From contig NC_135550.1 of assembly GCF_964340395.1 (NCBI RefSeq), positions 29,449,176 to 29,511,175 of the forward strand: DNA of 62,000 nucleotides. The letters are read 5' to 3'. The stretch comes from Glandiceps talaboti (lineage: Eukaryota > Hemichordata > Enteropneusta > Spengelidae). The position numbers were made by a program, and so were the translations under genes. This document shows positions 1 through 25,760 of the stretch, in pieces (position 1 is the first letter of the stretch; every line of letters starts with the position of its first letter). The notes below the pieces were generated by a model. It was not told the DNA's origin. It searched no databases and saw only the letters and a program-made list of their open reading frames with translations.

Positions 1-170
1 GCACATAGAGAAAAAGCTTTACTGCAGTGTTACTCGCTGTAATATGAATGTTATTAACGAGAGTAGCACATAAAGTGCTTTACTGCAGTGTTACTCGTTG
101 TAATATGAATGTTATTAACGAGTGTAGCACATAGAGGAAGTGCTTAAATTACTACAGTGTTACTCGTTGT
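1..170. repeat. Short tandem repeat, about 60-65 bp unit, 2.6 copies
   Basis: A unit beginning gcacataga/gcacataaa and containing 'tactgcagtgttactcg' and 'aatatgaatgttattaacgag' occurs twice in full and once in part. The copies differ by a few substitutions and small indels. No coding role is visible. Confidence 0.8.
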
Positions 171-880
171 AAAGTAAGACTGCCGATATAGCACGGAGCA
201 TGTTGCAAAATCAGTAGTCATTTCTCTACTCTGCCAATGCCACAGTCAGACTTACCAAGGAAAAAAATGTCAATTATACATTTTGTAGAGTAATTGCACT
301 AAGTTTACATTCATTGTTATCGATTTATCCGATTTTCGAAAGATAGACACATATAACGTTTTATACTTATAGTTTAGCAAAGCTTTATATTTAAAATATG
401 AATAAAGTGCATGCATCTCAGAAACGATCGATTTTTCATGTGAATAATCCCAACTGTAATGTGTCCAGTCATACAATCTCCGAATAAAAATGTGTTTGAA
501 GCTCTTTCACTATTTTTCACAGTGTTTTGTTTCCTCATAAAGTATATTTCGTTTCGTCTCCCTACAGTCCCAAATCAAATGTACTGTAAATAGCCCTTTG
601 ACTCTGTCGCCACTTCACGTTCACTTCGAGTAGTTCGTTGATGTAACGTGTACATGTACATATCTGAATCATACACCTGGGTTTAATGTTTCTTTAGTGT
701 ATAGTTCTCAACGCATTGAAAGTATACTACTTTTCAAAGTCAGCTTAATAGTTTGCTAGCGCTGTTTCTGAGCTATGTACCCGTAAAATGAAAGGAACGT
801 ACTGCAGTGTAATGTCATGTATGCCAATGTGATGTAATGTAATGTAATGTTATGTAATGCAAATAGGTGTAATGTCACTT

Positions 881-1058
881 TATGTTGTTATGTTATGTTA
901 TGTTATGTTATGCTATGTTATGTTATGTTATGTTATGTTATGTTTTGTTATGTTATGTTATGTTATGTTATGTTATGCTATGTTATGTTATGTTATGTTA
1001 TGTTATGTTATGTTGTTACCTTACCTTACCTTACCTTACCTTACCTTACCTTACCTTA
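881..1058. repeat. Pentanucleotide microsatellite (ATGTT)n switching to (CCTTA)n
   Basis: About 130 bp of TGTTA repeats with few interruptions is followed directly by eight CCTTA units. The open frames that cross it (MLCYVMLCYV-type) are repeat artefacts. Confidence 0.9.
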
Positions 1059-1280
1059 TGATATTTGAGACAGGTATATCATGGGTAGAACAAATTACAT
1101 GTTTACACGTTTTGTGGAAACTACGCAATGTTTAACACGTCGAGTCAAATGTTTAGCATGTGTGTTGGCTGAAAGATACCTTGGTACGGCGTTCAAAGCC
1201 AATCACATTTCATCGACTGCAGTCTGAGTACATTGGCATTGCCATTTTAATTGTGCCTGTGTCTGACTCTGGACACACGC

Positions 1281-1534
<254 letters not shown>

Positions 1535-1574
1535 CTTTCGTTTATTACATTGGGCTTTCTTACTCTTCCCTCAG

Positions 1575-4500
1575 ATATCAACAGGTTCAGAAAGCGTTGG
1601 GCGTAAACCATCTGTTTTTATGGTTGGTGGTTTCCATGCCCGAGAATGGATTTCGCCAGCAACAGTGATGGTTATTGCTAACCAGGTAGGCCTACAATTG
1701 TTAACATCACACAATGCATTTGCCTCACAATAAACACAATTGAATTTGTATCACTAACACAACCACCCCCCACCCACCCACCCACCCACCCACCCCCCCC
1801 CCCCCCCCCACACACACACACCATCGGGACCACGTTATTATATTAAATCATCCCCAACTGAGCACATTTTCTGATGGTATACAACCCCCCAAAATGACTG
1901 GTGATTGAACGACTTTTTCTGGTCGGTGAGGGGGAGGTTTTTTAGGGAGCCTTCAGTAATTACAAGGGGGACTGGGGAATGGGGGGATATTTTTAGAAAG
2001 TGTGATAAGGGAAGGTCTCATTTTTACTTTGACTGATTGTATTGTCTAATTTTGCATTTTGGGGGAATTTGGCATCTCACTGCTACCACATCAGTTAGGG
2101 ATAGGGTTTGAGTTAGGGTTAGGTACCGTAATATCAGACCATGTCAATCAATTCGCTGCTGGCAACTATGTACTGAACTAATTGTCAGGTGTGATGTGAT
2201 GAGAGAATTAAGTCACTGTGGGTCTCACAGGAGAAAAACGGGAACAGTTGGGTAAGGTTAGGGATAAATTGTGGAGATGTTGACCTCGGTCCTGACAATA
2301 TCGGGAGTGTGCCCATCTAGTGTTTGAGAGTTAATGTTATGGCCTTCAGTTCAGCCAATGAGATCAAATCACAAATATTGATTAATGTAGTGCCGATTTC
2401 GCACAAATTCACTATGTTGGTAGTAGTTGGGAAATAAGCAATACCTTTAAAACTTTCAACATGGTGGCAGCGGTGGGTCCTTTAAACCATTGATTCTGGG
2501 ACTAGTGTTTTTTTCCATATCTGATAGCATTTAAATCATGTTTCTGAAATATTTTTAAAGGGGGAGGGTCATGTTTTAGAGAAAGGAAATTGAAGGAGGG
2601 TCACCTTTTAGCACGACGGAGTCGGGAGAGGGTCATGTTTTACACAACTGTCCAGGCCTGATTTCTCCTGGCCCTTCCCCTTGTATATACTTAAGGCTTC
2701 CTTAGATGTCGATGTATGTCTGTCTGTCTGTCTGTCTGTCTGTTCTTCTTTGTCATTATCACAGTTTTCTCAAATGACCATACTTCTTCATTACAATGGT
2801 TGCTATCCGCTAACCAAACTATAGTTTTTGGGTGAAATCCGTCGAAACTCGTTAGCATACTCGTATGCATAAATAATTATGTATACAAATAAATTTTTAA
2901 TAATCGACGTTTTTTTTAGAATTTTGTGTAACGTGGTGGACATATTGATAACATTATTACGAATGCATCGTATGAATACGGTGGATGCTACCTGAATCAT
3001 TTACATAATTAATTATGCTTCTCAATTACAATCTTGTCAGATTTACATTATTCATCGAGTCATTTTTTATCTAGGGGGCACTAGTCGTTAGAATATTCAT
3101 TTACGCCGAAGTCTTATCGTAGATTTGCTTTGACTATAGAAAGAATATATGCTCCAATGTGATGTGTTATTTTTTTATGAAACACTTATTGCCTGACCTT
3201 ATTGCCTGACCTTATTGCCTGGCCTTATTTGGGCACTAGTAGATCTTACCTTTAGTGTTCTTATGTAGCAACTATTCCCCGAGGCTGGAAAATAGTTGCT
3301 ACAGAACAAACATCATGGTAATAAACGTCTATTAGAACCCTTATAGCAAGGCAATGAGGGTGTATTATCCAAGCAGATGTCTTCATATACATTTAATCGA
3401 CTTTCGTGAGGTTTAAATTCTTTTTTTGACTAAGTAGCGAACCAGTAGTCATTTAGTAACATATAAATCTGCGTTACGAGGTGAGTTTTTTACTTAAAGT
3501 AAAGAACTGATTGGTTCACAAAAGCATTCATAGATGCAGTTGCTAGAGTCATTCAATTACGTGTAAAAGATACGAAATACAGGTTTTGCCTTAGTTTGCA
3601 ATTGCTATTCAAACGATGTATCAAGATCAGTGAGGCTGATCCACAAGTTCCATGTTGACAAAGACACAATAAAGATAACACACAACAATCTTTACACAGT
3701 GTTTGCTCTGTCTTTTGTTATATTCTTGTACGTGTTCATTAACAAAATACAAAATGTGTGTTATCTTTTTATTGCGTCTATCTCAACATGAAAACCTTGT
3801 GATCAGTCTACTAGTCTACCGATCTTGATACATAGTAACATTTGTAAGCTAAGACGAAAGCTCCCGTAATTATCAAAACATAGAGGTAAAAAGCGTGCAA
3901 TGTTGATTATTACAAATATCTATAAAAAAAAACTAAAAAAAAAAACTCAATCTCCTTGTCTGTTGACACCTCCATACTGATTCTTCAAAATATGCCAAAA
4001 GACTATACTGGAGGTGTATTTCCACTCAAACGTAAAATTAAACAAAGTGAAGCTCTGAGAAAAGGGAAACATTCAGTTTACATTTGGTCTGAAATAGTAC
4101 AATCGACTTTAACGTAAATTAGAAAATAAAGCCCAAGTATAGTAAATGATGTGATATGTCCAATCTACTACCAAACCAGAGTAACTGTGCAGTTTCAATT
4201 ACTAGGCGGCACGATATTTTTTCACGTCTCGTACAATAGGTTTGTTTATCAAAATAACATAAAACATAATAGAGACACTGATAGTGTACAGGCATGTACA
4301 GTGACACGTTTTATGTCACTGTGAACACAAATCAACATCACTGTAGGATGAAACAAGGTAGATTGGAAAACAAACAAATTGTCTGGTTTGGTACTATCTC
4401 ACTCTTGCACTTACTTTTGACCTTATTTTTTTTCCAGTTATTGAGCAACTACGGCAATGATCATGTAATTACTAGATTAGTAAATGAAATAGAATGGTAC

Positions 4501-7500
4501 ATTGTTCCTTTAGCAAATCCAGATGGCTATATTTACACTTGGACAAAGGTTAGTGAAACAAACATAATCGGTCTTTCAATATGTAAGCATATAGTCCATG
4601 AGCCAGATAGGATGAGTGGTACCAAAAACTGGTACCAAACGATAGATTCACAGTGATATATAATGCTATTCTAAAAATGCCTGGTGGACATTCCAAATGA
4701 GTAGCTTTTAGAAATTATGCGACTTTTTAATATTATGCATAAATACAGCACAATGATTAAAATTCCAACTCTATATTCTAGGTCCTTGGCTCTACCACGA
4801 ATACTTAGTAGTTTTTTTCTGATTATTTCCTACACTAATAAGAATTAGTCTAGTACGGATTTTTACGACATGTTATTACTGATATTGCGTTATTGGTGAA
4901 TAATCGTTATTTTCGAACGTGAATGGTGAATGCTTAGAAATTAAATGCGTGAGTCGTGAATAACAAAGCTCTGTGGGAATGTAAATTTTGAAATTAACCT
5001 CGACTTAAAACCATGCAATCGATGGCTCAATGATAGGTTCAGCAGGGCACTCACCGGTACAGTACGCAACAAATCGGAAAAGTCTATTCTTTTCATTAAA
5101 CTTTGTTACATTGTATAATCAATGGATATTATACCTGTCAGTCAAATATTGCTGACTAAAGACGTTAAAAATCAATATCATATTCGTTTTAATGTGTTTA
5201 CACGATATAATAAACCGACATAGAAATAAAATAGATAGGTTTTTTCCTGTTTACATGGAAACATCTAAACTTACACCAGTCCCTAGAGAGATTTTTGTGC
5301 TTGTATTTTATTTTTAGGTTTGACGATTTCGAATAAAACGTTAACATGTTACAAATCCACAATATCATATTCGTTTTAATGTATTTTATGTGTTCAGATC
5401 ACTATTTCACACAAAAAGAACACTTGTGTTAAAGAACATATTCAAGTCATCAATGGGATCATTCCTGACGTCGAATTTGTACGTTTTTGAATTTGTTGCG
5501 TTTTCGGTCATTTACAATGTTTTAATGTTTTCTCCATTTTCGTCCACGAACTTAATTTTCGAATGAAAACGATTTATTCTTTTTTTTAAATGATCCACTT
5601 TCGGCAGCGTTTTCCAATTGTTGTGTTGTCATGTACGTGTTTGTAGTCTCCATAAAGTGGTAGATGCAAACGCAACAAAGTAGCTGTAACTTCTGTGTTT
5701 TCATTTGAAAACGGCATCACGTAAATATGTAAAGTTATATGAATTGTTGATATTAAAGTATGGTTTCTAGAATTTTAATGGTCAAATCTATCGTGCTTGT
5801 TACGCCTTCAACAAAAAGGGCTATAAAGAGATCAAACATAATCAAGTGAACTGAAAAGGGGGATGGTTGTAACTCAGTGCGATATAAACTATAGCCAGTG
5901 TCATAGAGACGTTATTTAAGAGTTACATCCATTTTGCACCAACTTTGAAAACAAGTTTTTTTAACATATTGATGACGTCATGATACCACATCACAAGTCC
6001 ATATTAAATATTTAGGTAGCTCTATCTTAATTCCTTCACATATCAAAATTGTCAAACATAACCAGTAATGGAGTTATATTGTATAGATTTATTGGACTAG
6101 CCAGGTAAAATATTCGTGACGGTGATTTCCGATGCGAGTCTCAAACGAAAAAGCTGGTCTCATGTGAAATAATACGGTGTTTAAAGAATAAATGCCAAAA
6201 TTTATGTTAATTCCAATAACATTGTGTTAAAAGAAAATTGTTGTATAGATAATCGTATGCAAATGAGGTAATTAATATGCAAATTATAAGATTTAAAGAT
6301 GTCAAACAATGTTATATCAGTCACAATTTAATTTACATGTAATTTAATTATTTCAATGTTTTAATAAACATTACATAAACATTTACATAAACTGTTTCAA
6401 ATTTGAATTGTCATCCCCAAACCACCATCAGATTATTGATTTTTTATTTATTATGTGTTATGTAACTTTAAATGAAGATTACTGCTTGAAAGCTACCAAA
6501 CACAGATGTCCACCAAGCATTTTTGAAATCTAGAGAAAAATTGGTTTTAGAAAAGTAATGTTTCATTTGGTACCTCATTTTGGCTAAAAATCAGGGTATG
6601 GCTCATAGACTATATACATGAATTGTAAGTTACAATTTATGATGTTGCAATGTTACACAAAACCTTCCCTAAATAGATCCATTGGCTGAAACGCTCCGTC
6701 GTAGAGAGGGAGACAGAAAGTTGTCGACCTTCAGGTAGGTTTAGATAGAAATCTTACTGTTCTGTTCAATATCATAGAACGGCATCGGTCGATTGTCGAT
6801 AAACCCCGGAGTCCCGTACCAAAATAAACTTCTTCACAACAGGATATGTTCACTTACAAGGCATAAAACAAACTTGTTTGGCTTATAAAGCCACAGTTCA
6901 TTTGATATCCAAATGGATTGTAATATTGTTGTGCAGAAAATCTATTATTTAGTTACGAATAGTGCGTTTTGTGGTTGTCAACATTACAATAATGACTGCC
7001 TCTTGCTTTTTTCCGTATCAAATCAGGAGCGGTTTTGGCGGAAAACAAGATCGACAATTGAAGGCAACAATTGTGAAGGAACCGACCCGAACAGAAACTG
7101 GGATGTCGATTGGGGAGGTTAGCCATTAATAAACCAAAGCCACTTTAACCACACTTTTATTTAGATGTTGGACCATTCTAATGTTGATAGATCATGTAGA
7201 TCGTTGGCTCAAATATTTAATTCTTAGTGATGTATTTGTACCCAAGTAACAAACATTCAGTAAAATACACGTCACGGTTTGGAAGTCATTAGTATTCTTT
7301 CCAGTTTTTACACATTTATTGGTATATCATTGTGTCATCAAACTTTGCGAATAGGAAAGATATGGATACATCAGTAACAACAGGTTATTTTTGAGGGAGT
7401 TGTCAAGTTGAGAGGACATGCCTCTCTGACTGTTAGTTGGAAGTTCCCCAAGTGTACAACGGAGCACAGCAATACAAAGTGATAATGTTCCAAACACCAA

Positions 7501-9015
7501 TCATGTTCTATTAGTGTAACACATAAATTGCATTATCCGATAGTGGCAGGTTCCAGTGACAATCCATGCTCGTACGGTTACCATGGACCTAAGCCATTCT
7601 CCGAAAGAGAAGTGAAAGGCATCGCCGCTTTCCTGAAAAAAAAAACATTCGATGTTTACCTTGACTTTCACTGTTATGGACAAAAGTGGATGTCAGTGTG
7701 GAGTTACAGCCGCGACCTACCTCCTGATAGGGCTGACCAGGTTAGACGGTGTTAATGGATGTTGGTAAAATCACATGACTAATACTTATGATTTTCGAAT
7801 TTTGGGAGGGAAAATACAATTATTGAAATAATATTTGTACTCTTACACGATTTATCCTTAATTGTTTTTATTCAAGTGCACTTCTTGTATTCAGTGGCTG
7901 TTTCCAGAAGAAGGTTAACGAATGAAAGGAAACTGGGTCCTTCTTACTTTCATGACAGTTATTTGTATAACTAAAGCATATCATATGTATACAAATAATA
8001 CATCGTCAGCCTGGTTTGTTCATTCCAGGACAGGCTCTCAAGAGTAGCAGTGGATGCCATAAAATCTGTGAATGGCTCCATTTATACCCCCGGACAAATC
8101 TCGCATCAACTAGGTAAATGTCGACCAGTGGATATATTGTCTAATAATTGGTTGCTATTTAATCGAGCTATATTTGCTCTAACCACCATAGTCTATAGCT
8201 GCAAGACAAACAAGTCTATGATAATTTCTTTGTCTGTGATCTTTGTCAACATGAAAGGATATGAAACTTAAGTCATTTAACCTCCAATTACTTGTCATAG
8301 CAATAACCATGGCAACTCCAGTATCAATGCACAACAACTTTAACATCCTAAGATCTCTATCATAGAAGTGTAAAGTCGATGTGAAATATGTTGCGATAGA
8401 ATCAACGACGTGTTCTTTTGTTACGGTAATGCTCAAAGCATGGTTTTTGTGCACTTTATGGGGGGGGGGGCTTTAATAGGTTACTATTGCAATTTTTAAA
8501 CCTATAAATACGACTGTTTTATTATATGAGGAAATTGGATAATTTGTAATGATATCTGATATTTAATGATATAAAACCGTAGCTATTAAAGTACATGTTG
8601 TCATTACGGTTAACAAGACAAGGGGTTATTTAAAAAAAATTTTGTCAACATTATCATGGTATTAAAAGCGAAAGTAACGTTATTCCTATAACACAAATAT
8701 AAGCATATACTTAATTTTGTGTTCAAACTAAACTTACTACAACAGAATAAACATTTTTTCTTTCTACTAGGTCACCGAGTATCCGGTACTGCGGCAGACT
8801 GGACTTATAACACTACTGGTATTAAATATTCTTTTGGCATCGAACTGCGTGATAATGGAAGATACGGATTTCTCCTACCTGAAGACCAAATCATTGACAC
8901 TGGTATGGAAATGACAGCGGCTATCAAAGCAATAGGATTATACCTCCTTGATGATAACGATGGTGATGATAGTGATGGTGATGGTGATGATGATGATGAT
9001 AAAGAAGATTTTTGA
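1575..9015 (+). CDS. Carboxypeptidase A-like metalloprotease, gene A (5' exons off window)
   Basis: Zinc carboxypeptidase of the M14 pancreatic CPA/B type, removing single C-terminal residues from peptides; likely secreted. Six exons are visible: 1575-1685, 4438-4548, 7027-7117, 7550-7740, 8029-8113 and 8771-9015, with GT/AG borders and compatible phases (834 bp, 277 aa plus TGA). Zinc ligands are seen in GFHAREW (His69, Glu72, CPA numbering) and LDFHCYGQ (His196). WRKTRS carries Arg127, DPNRNWD carries Asn144/Arg145, and [14 protein letters not shown] carries catalytic Glu270. The two Cys of the usual 138-161 disulfide are present. The residue before DW (position 255) is Ala, so CPA-like, not Asp as in CPB. 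Two oddities: His takes the place of Tyr248, and the C-terminus is an Asp-rich tail encoded by GAT repeats. Signal and propeptide exons, by analogy with genes B and C, must lie before base 1; I found none in 1-1574. Confidence 0.93.
1761..1821. repeat. (CCCA)n / poly-C / (CA)n tract
   Basis: Low-complexity C-rich run in the first visible intron of gene A, 75 bp after the donor. Confidence 0.85.
1943..2704. mobile_element. MITE-like element, long copy of a two-copy family
   Basis: The left end, agggagccttcagtaatta, is mirrored at the right end as taaggcttcctta preceded by ccccttgtatatac. The interior is homologous to 9521-9921, for example 'actttgactgattgtatt' and the 'gttagggttagg' stretch before 'cagaccat'. 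This copy is about twice as long as the other. No transposase frame is visible. It lies in a gene A intron. Confidence 0.65.
3178..3302. repeat. Triple 15-mer tandem repeat and adjacent hairpin
   Basis: ttattgcctgacc(tta) is repeated three times at about 3187-3230. At 3268-3302, gtagcaactatt is mirrored by aatagttgctac around a short loop. The stretch 'cactagtaga ... gtagcaactatt..cc..aggc' recurs at about 55175-55260, so this is probably a dispersed repeat fragment. Confidence 0.55.
3617..3832. mobile_element. Foldback/MITE-like inverted repeat
   Basis: The left end gtatcaagatc and right end gatcttgatac are inverted copies. Further inside, 'acaataaagataacacac' is mirrored by 'gtgtgttatctttttattg'. 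It has no coding capacity and sits in the gene A intron 1686-4437. Confidence 0.65.
4549..7026. other. Gene A intron, AT-rich, no gene seen
   Basis: A 2.5 kb intron between the exon ending GYIYTWTK and the exon beginning [10 protein letters not shown] phrase 'caatatcatattcgtttta' occurs twice, at about 5175 and 5360. Nothing else is recognisable. Confidence 0.7.
8947..9012 (+). repeat. Coding GAT-rich tract (Asp-rich C-terminus of gene A)
   Basis: Irregular GAT/GGT/AGT codons at the 3' end of gene A encode about 14 Asp residues within the last 21 or so residues, then KEDF and TGA. Genes B and C end shortly after the homologous helix and have no such tail. Confidence 0.85.
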
Positions 9016-9520
9016 ATTCACGCCAAAATTATACAACTCATCATATGACATAACTTTTAATTGAACGCAATTGAACAAGTACTTCCTTTTCAATGTCTGG
9101 CACGTATTTGGCATTATGATGCTTCTCCAACACGACGATCGTGCACCTGCAGTTGTGTTATCACGCGTGCACTGAATCGCAAAGAAAGATGTATTATAAC
9201 GACTTTCCTTTGATTTCAATGAAATGAAGTCTGATTTATATCAAATATATGGTACGAACTGAGAAATATACCAGTACATGAAAAAGGAAGAACGTTGTGG
9301 TTTTTGGAAGCACGCTACTGATAAATGGATATGTTTCTGAACTAAAGTGTACATGTATGTATGCTGTTCTAATGACATCCACAATATTTATACAATTTGT
9401 AATCACAAAATCGTCTTGACTCCAAGTTACTTTGGATTACTTTGAGCATTAATAGCAATAATTCAAAAGGTACTTACTACTTACAAGCAAACTATACGAG
9501 AGAACAAATGTAGCATTAGT

Positions 9521-9921
9521 TAGGGAGCATTCAGTAATTATACAGGTGGGAGAGAATTAGGGGGTGAGTCACTTTTTTCAAATCAATTCTCGGGGCCGAT
9601 AGGGCCATATTTTAGAAAATGGGATAAGGAGAGGGTCGCGTTTTACTTTGACTGATTGTATTATCTAACTTTGCATTATTTTATGATTTTAGCATCCAAC
9701 TGCTGCCACCAAAACTAGGGTTAGGGTTATCTTAGGTACGTATACTGTTATAGCAGACCATATCGATCAAATTACTGCTGACAACTATGTGGTGAATCAA
9801 TTGTAAGTTTATGTGAAGAGAGGAGTAGTACTCCAGATGAGTGTACTTATCTATAGTCTTTGGGAGTTCTGACCTTGAGTCTGAATTCCCCTGCCCCTTG
9901 TAATTACTGAAGGCTCACTTA
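9521..9921. mobile_element. MITE-like element, short copy of a two-copy family
   Basis: Left end agggagcattcagtaatta; right end ccccttgtaattactgaaggctcactta-like. The right end, reverse-complemented, matches the left end, giving inverted termini of about 25 bp. The interior resembles 1943-2704, including a short TTAGGG-like run. No open frame is present. Confidence 0.7.
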
Positions 9922-11422
9922 CAGTACAGTCCAAGGTATCATTCGTGTAAATAGATAATTGTATTAGTTATTTACCAGTCCAAACATTAGCTTATGTAGA
10001 ACATTACCGTTAATTCTTCAGTAGTTCTGAAATGCTTTTTTATTTACTATTTACTTGTGATTACAAATGAGGGCTGAATATGTTATTCAGATAGTTCATT
10101 CTCAGTTTACACTCAACTATTTTAAATAAGTATACAATGATATGTGTTATAAAATTGTTGACGGGTATGCACACTGTGATCATTGAGTTATTTCACACAA
10201 TTTTGCGATTGAAACAGAAGAAGGCTCTTACATGTTACAAAAGAAATACACTGACATTAGTTACATTGCTGTTGCTTTCACAATAAGTTTTCTGAAGTAA
10301 TCATCAACATTCCTGTTTTCAAATAAACACATGCACCTTATATTGTCACATATACTTACGCATATTGTAACGTTTATAATCGAAATATCTTCCAATAAAG
10401 TAAATATGCTAATTGCAAGGATTTCTTGTTGTTTCTGTGCTTTGTGTTACTGAATGTGGATGAATCTGTCATTATCTGACATATTGCTTGGAAGAAAGCT
10501 CCCTCATTTGTATGGATTTCTACATATTAAAACTGAAAATCATTTGAATAGTGCACGTGGTATTACTCTCACTATAGCAAGGATATGCTTTCCTAGAATT
10601 ACAATTAAAGTATAATATACACTCAAGGTTTTTAAATTTCTGTGTTTAAATCCAGGTTTAATTGTCGGTCCTAAGCTTCCAGGGCCCTTTCAAGCATCAC
10701 GTATTGAATTTTCTTTCACTATACAGCAAAATAAAGATGGTGGATAAGGAGCAAGGGAATATCTGTCAACAGCGGTAATATCATGGGATAAGTTTACAAT
10801 CTTTCATAAATTGGGGTTAATATTGGGTGCATCATGAAAAGTTGAAAATGAATGTATACCGAACAAAAATTCTTTCTTCTTTAACTTTCAATGAACGAAA
10901 GCAGCTTAAATGAAAGGAACGGTTATTTTGTACTGTAGTGCAAACTAGTATTATATAGAAGAGATCTCTATTTCTTCCTTGTTTGTGCATGGCTGAGTAC
11001 TTGTTCGGTGAAGAGACAAAGCAAATTGTACCGGTAACCGGTCTCCCTAGTAATTATGAGATTAGGGGTATTTTAATTTAGATAAGAGGAGAAGAATGGA
11101 CAAGATGTCTTTATTTCGTCAATAACAAACATTACGTCGCGAATAGAATAAATGCATGTAGGAAGTTTTTTTATGGATTTCAAAGTGTTGGATTTAATAA
11201 TTGTTCTTATAATAGTAATATGTTAGGTTCTGTCTTCAAGAAACATGAAAATATCCCGTATGTCAGATTGGTTGACAGACAGTGTCCGTCAGCTTTTAAA
11301 TGTGAAGGATCCACAGAGTTGTCAAATTCTTAGCATGTTGCTGATGCCATTTTAACATTGTATTGTATGGTACGATTGTCATGAATTGTGTTGTTGTTTG
11401 TTTCTCTTCTTGTGAAGGCTTG

Positions 11423-11463
11423 ATAAATAAATACATAGATAAATGAATAAATAAATAAACAAA

Positions 11464-11494
<31 letters not shown>

Positions 11495-11498
11495 ATAG
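11423..11498. repeat. (AAAT)n microsatellite
   Basis: AAAT/AAAC units followed by a short GA run. Confidence 0.9.
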
Positions 11499-12013
11499 AG
11501 AGAGAGAGAATTATATACAGATGATAGAGAGAAAAGTAGCCAGGGAAAGAAGGGAAAAGTTTTATATAACCACAAAAATATATCAGTCAATTGATCAATA
11601 TCACACAAAAAATAAGTTTTATTTCACCGAATAATTAATCACTCAACCGATCAACCAAATAATCAATCAATCAATTACACGCTTTCTGTCTTCTGTTGTC
11701 AAATGTGCACCGTCATGTTTTCTTGACCTCTGACCTCTTGACCTCTGATCTATATGTTTGAGGGTGATTACTTGTCTTGCTGCTCACTAGACGTTCGGGC
11801 TTTCTTCCGATGTGAAAAGCGAACGAAGTTCGCAGTGAGGGTTTGCCCGAACTCACGCATTGGTGGTTATTTTTACAAGCCCCCCCCCCCCCCGTTAAGA
11901 TGAGTATGCATGAAAAAATAGTTATTGTCCTCTGTGTGTGCTTGTCGTCAATGGGGTTCTCTGATTGGCAGTTATTTATATCCCTGAACTGCGAAGATGA
12001 CTTTGCCAGACAA

Positions 12014-12288
12014 GGGGTGCGTTCCGCAACCCAGGGTGGAGGCAACTAAAGTTGCCCCAAGTTGCGTTCGATTACTGCATGACGTCACACTTGGGGTGTC
12101 CCAAGTCGACCCTCCTCATGGAAAGACGGACCAAATTATTTATTATGAATCACGGATTTAATTATAGGCTCCCAGGGGTACCCTAAATGCAATAAAAGAC
12201 GTTCGATTTTCACACGACCCTAGGTGCCCAAGTGAGGTCAATTACCCTGGTCTGAGGCTCCCCGGGGACGCATAATCGAACGCACCCC
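12014..12288. mobile_element. MITE with 11-bp perfect TIR (275 bp)
   Basis: Begins ggggtgcgttc and ends gaacgcacccc, an exact inverted match. The inner sequence continues with cgatta/taatcg-type similarity. It is more GC-rich than its surroundings. No clear target duplication is visible. It ends 160 bp before the start codon of gene B, so it may lie in that gene's promoter or 5' UTR. It shares terminus style with 12887-13315. Confidence 0.75.
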
Positions 12289-12448
12289 TCGATATTCCAT
12301 TCCCTATAGGGATGTTCGGTCGTGTGTCGTATTGTATCTGAAGAACATCCGAAGTGTAGCCGCCGCTAGAGTAGGTAATTACGCGCCATTTACCAATCGG
12401 TGGTAAATGTTCAACATCTTGCAATAATTAGGTTTCTTAACTCATAAT

Positions 12449-25044
<12,596 letters not shown>

Positions 25045-25059
25045 AAAAAACACGTTATC

Positions 25060-25065
25060 AATAAA
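25060..25065 (+). terminator. Polyadenylation signal AATAAA of gene B
   Basis: AATAAA 15 bp after the TAA of gene B, in the short spacer before gene C. Confidence 0.6.
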
Positions 25066-25558
25066 ATAGACCAGAAAAGGCAAAGGCGAATCGTCGGTGT
25101 CAAATTTGAATGATGAAGTAAATATGATGTGTTGTTTGTCTTAATACTAGAAAAATTATATTTCGCCCATAAAAGCAATCATATAGCCAGTATGCAAGCA
25201 TTCTCAAATGGCAATTATAATCCTACAAGTGGTTCAACAATTATAATTCCTTCAAGTTGATCAAGAAGCGGGATTTCAAAAAAGTTCTCGCAAACTGCCA
25301 ACTTTTCTCACATTTTGCGATTTGTCAAGCGGGCAAAAGAAAAGTGTATTGACACTGCCTGACACAGAACTAGTAAAATATGTACAGGCATCACGTGAGA
25401 TAGAAAACATACAGTAGTTCATAAAGGCAAATAGACGAAAACTTCTCATTGTACATGCCTTATTTGGATGTAAATTAGGTTTAGGGTCGGCTGCTTATTT
25501 TGTGGTCAGTCTGATTACCAGATGCAGATAATGATGTAGAGGTACCACCATAAAGCTG

Positions 25559-25565
25559 TATAAAA
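25559..25565 (+). promoter_or_regulatory. Possible TATA box of gene C
   Basis: TATAAAA 196 bp upstream of the gene C start codon, in a 716 bp spacer. Match to consensus only; no start site is known. Confidence 0.35.
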
Positions 25566-25760
25566 CAGACTGCACTGGCAAGGTACGGCATTACAGCTTT
25601 AGAACTTAGAAGGTTACATCGAGCTATTATAGGGTCCAATGAGTTACTGTACTCAAGACCTCGTGACTGTCACGAGGCAGGTGACCTTGTCAAACTATGT
25701 TTTGACCCTTTTCTGTTCACTGATAAACACGGCTCTGGCCAGTCTGTCGGTTCACCCAAA

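Larger units (their letters stand above)
9016..12448. other. Spacer between carboxypeptidase genes A and B
   Basis: AT-rich sequence holding MITE copy 9521-9921, an (AAAT)n tract at 11423-11498 and a TIR element at 12014-12288. AATAAA at about 10392 is a possible but distant polyadenylation signal for gene A. No other gene is visible. Confidence 0.6.

Noticed and set aside
1-170. Possible CRISPR-like or satellite array
   Set aside because: Only 2.6 direct units without spacers in an animal genome. It is an ordinary short tandem repeat.
8771-9015. Carboxypeptidase B-type (basic residue) specificity for the three proteases
   Set aside because: CPB has Asp just before the DW of the pocket. Genes A, B and C have Ala, Pro and Val there.
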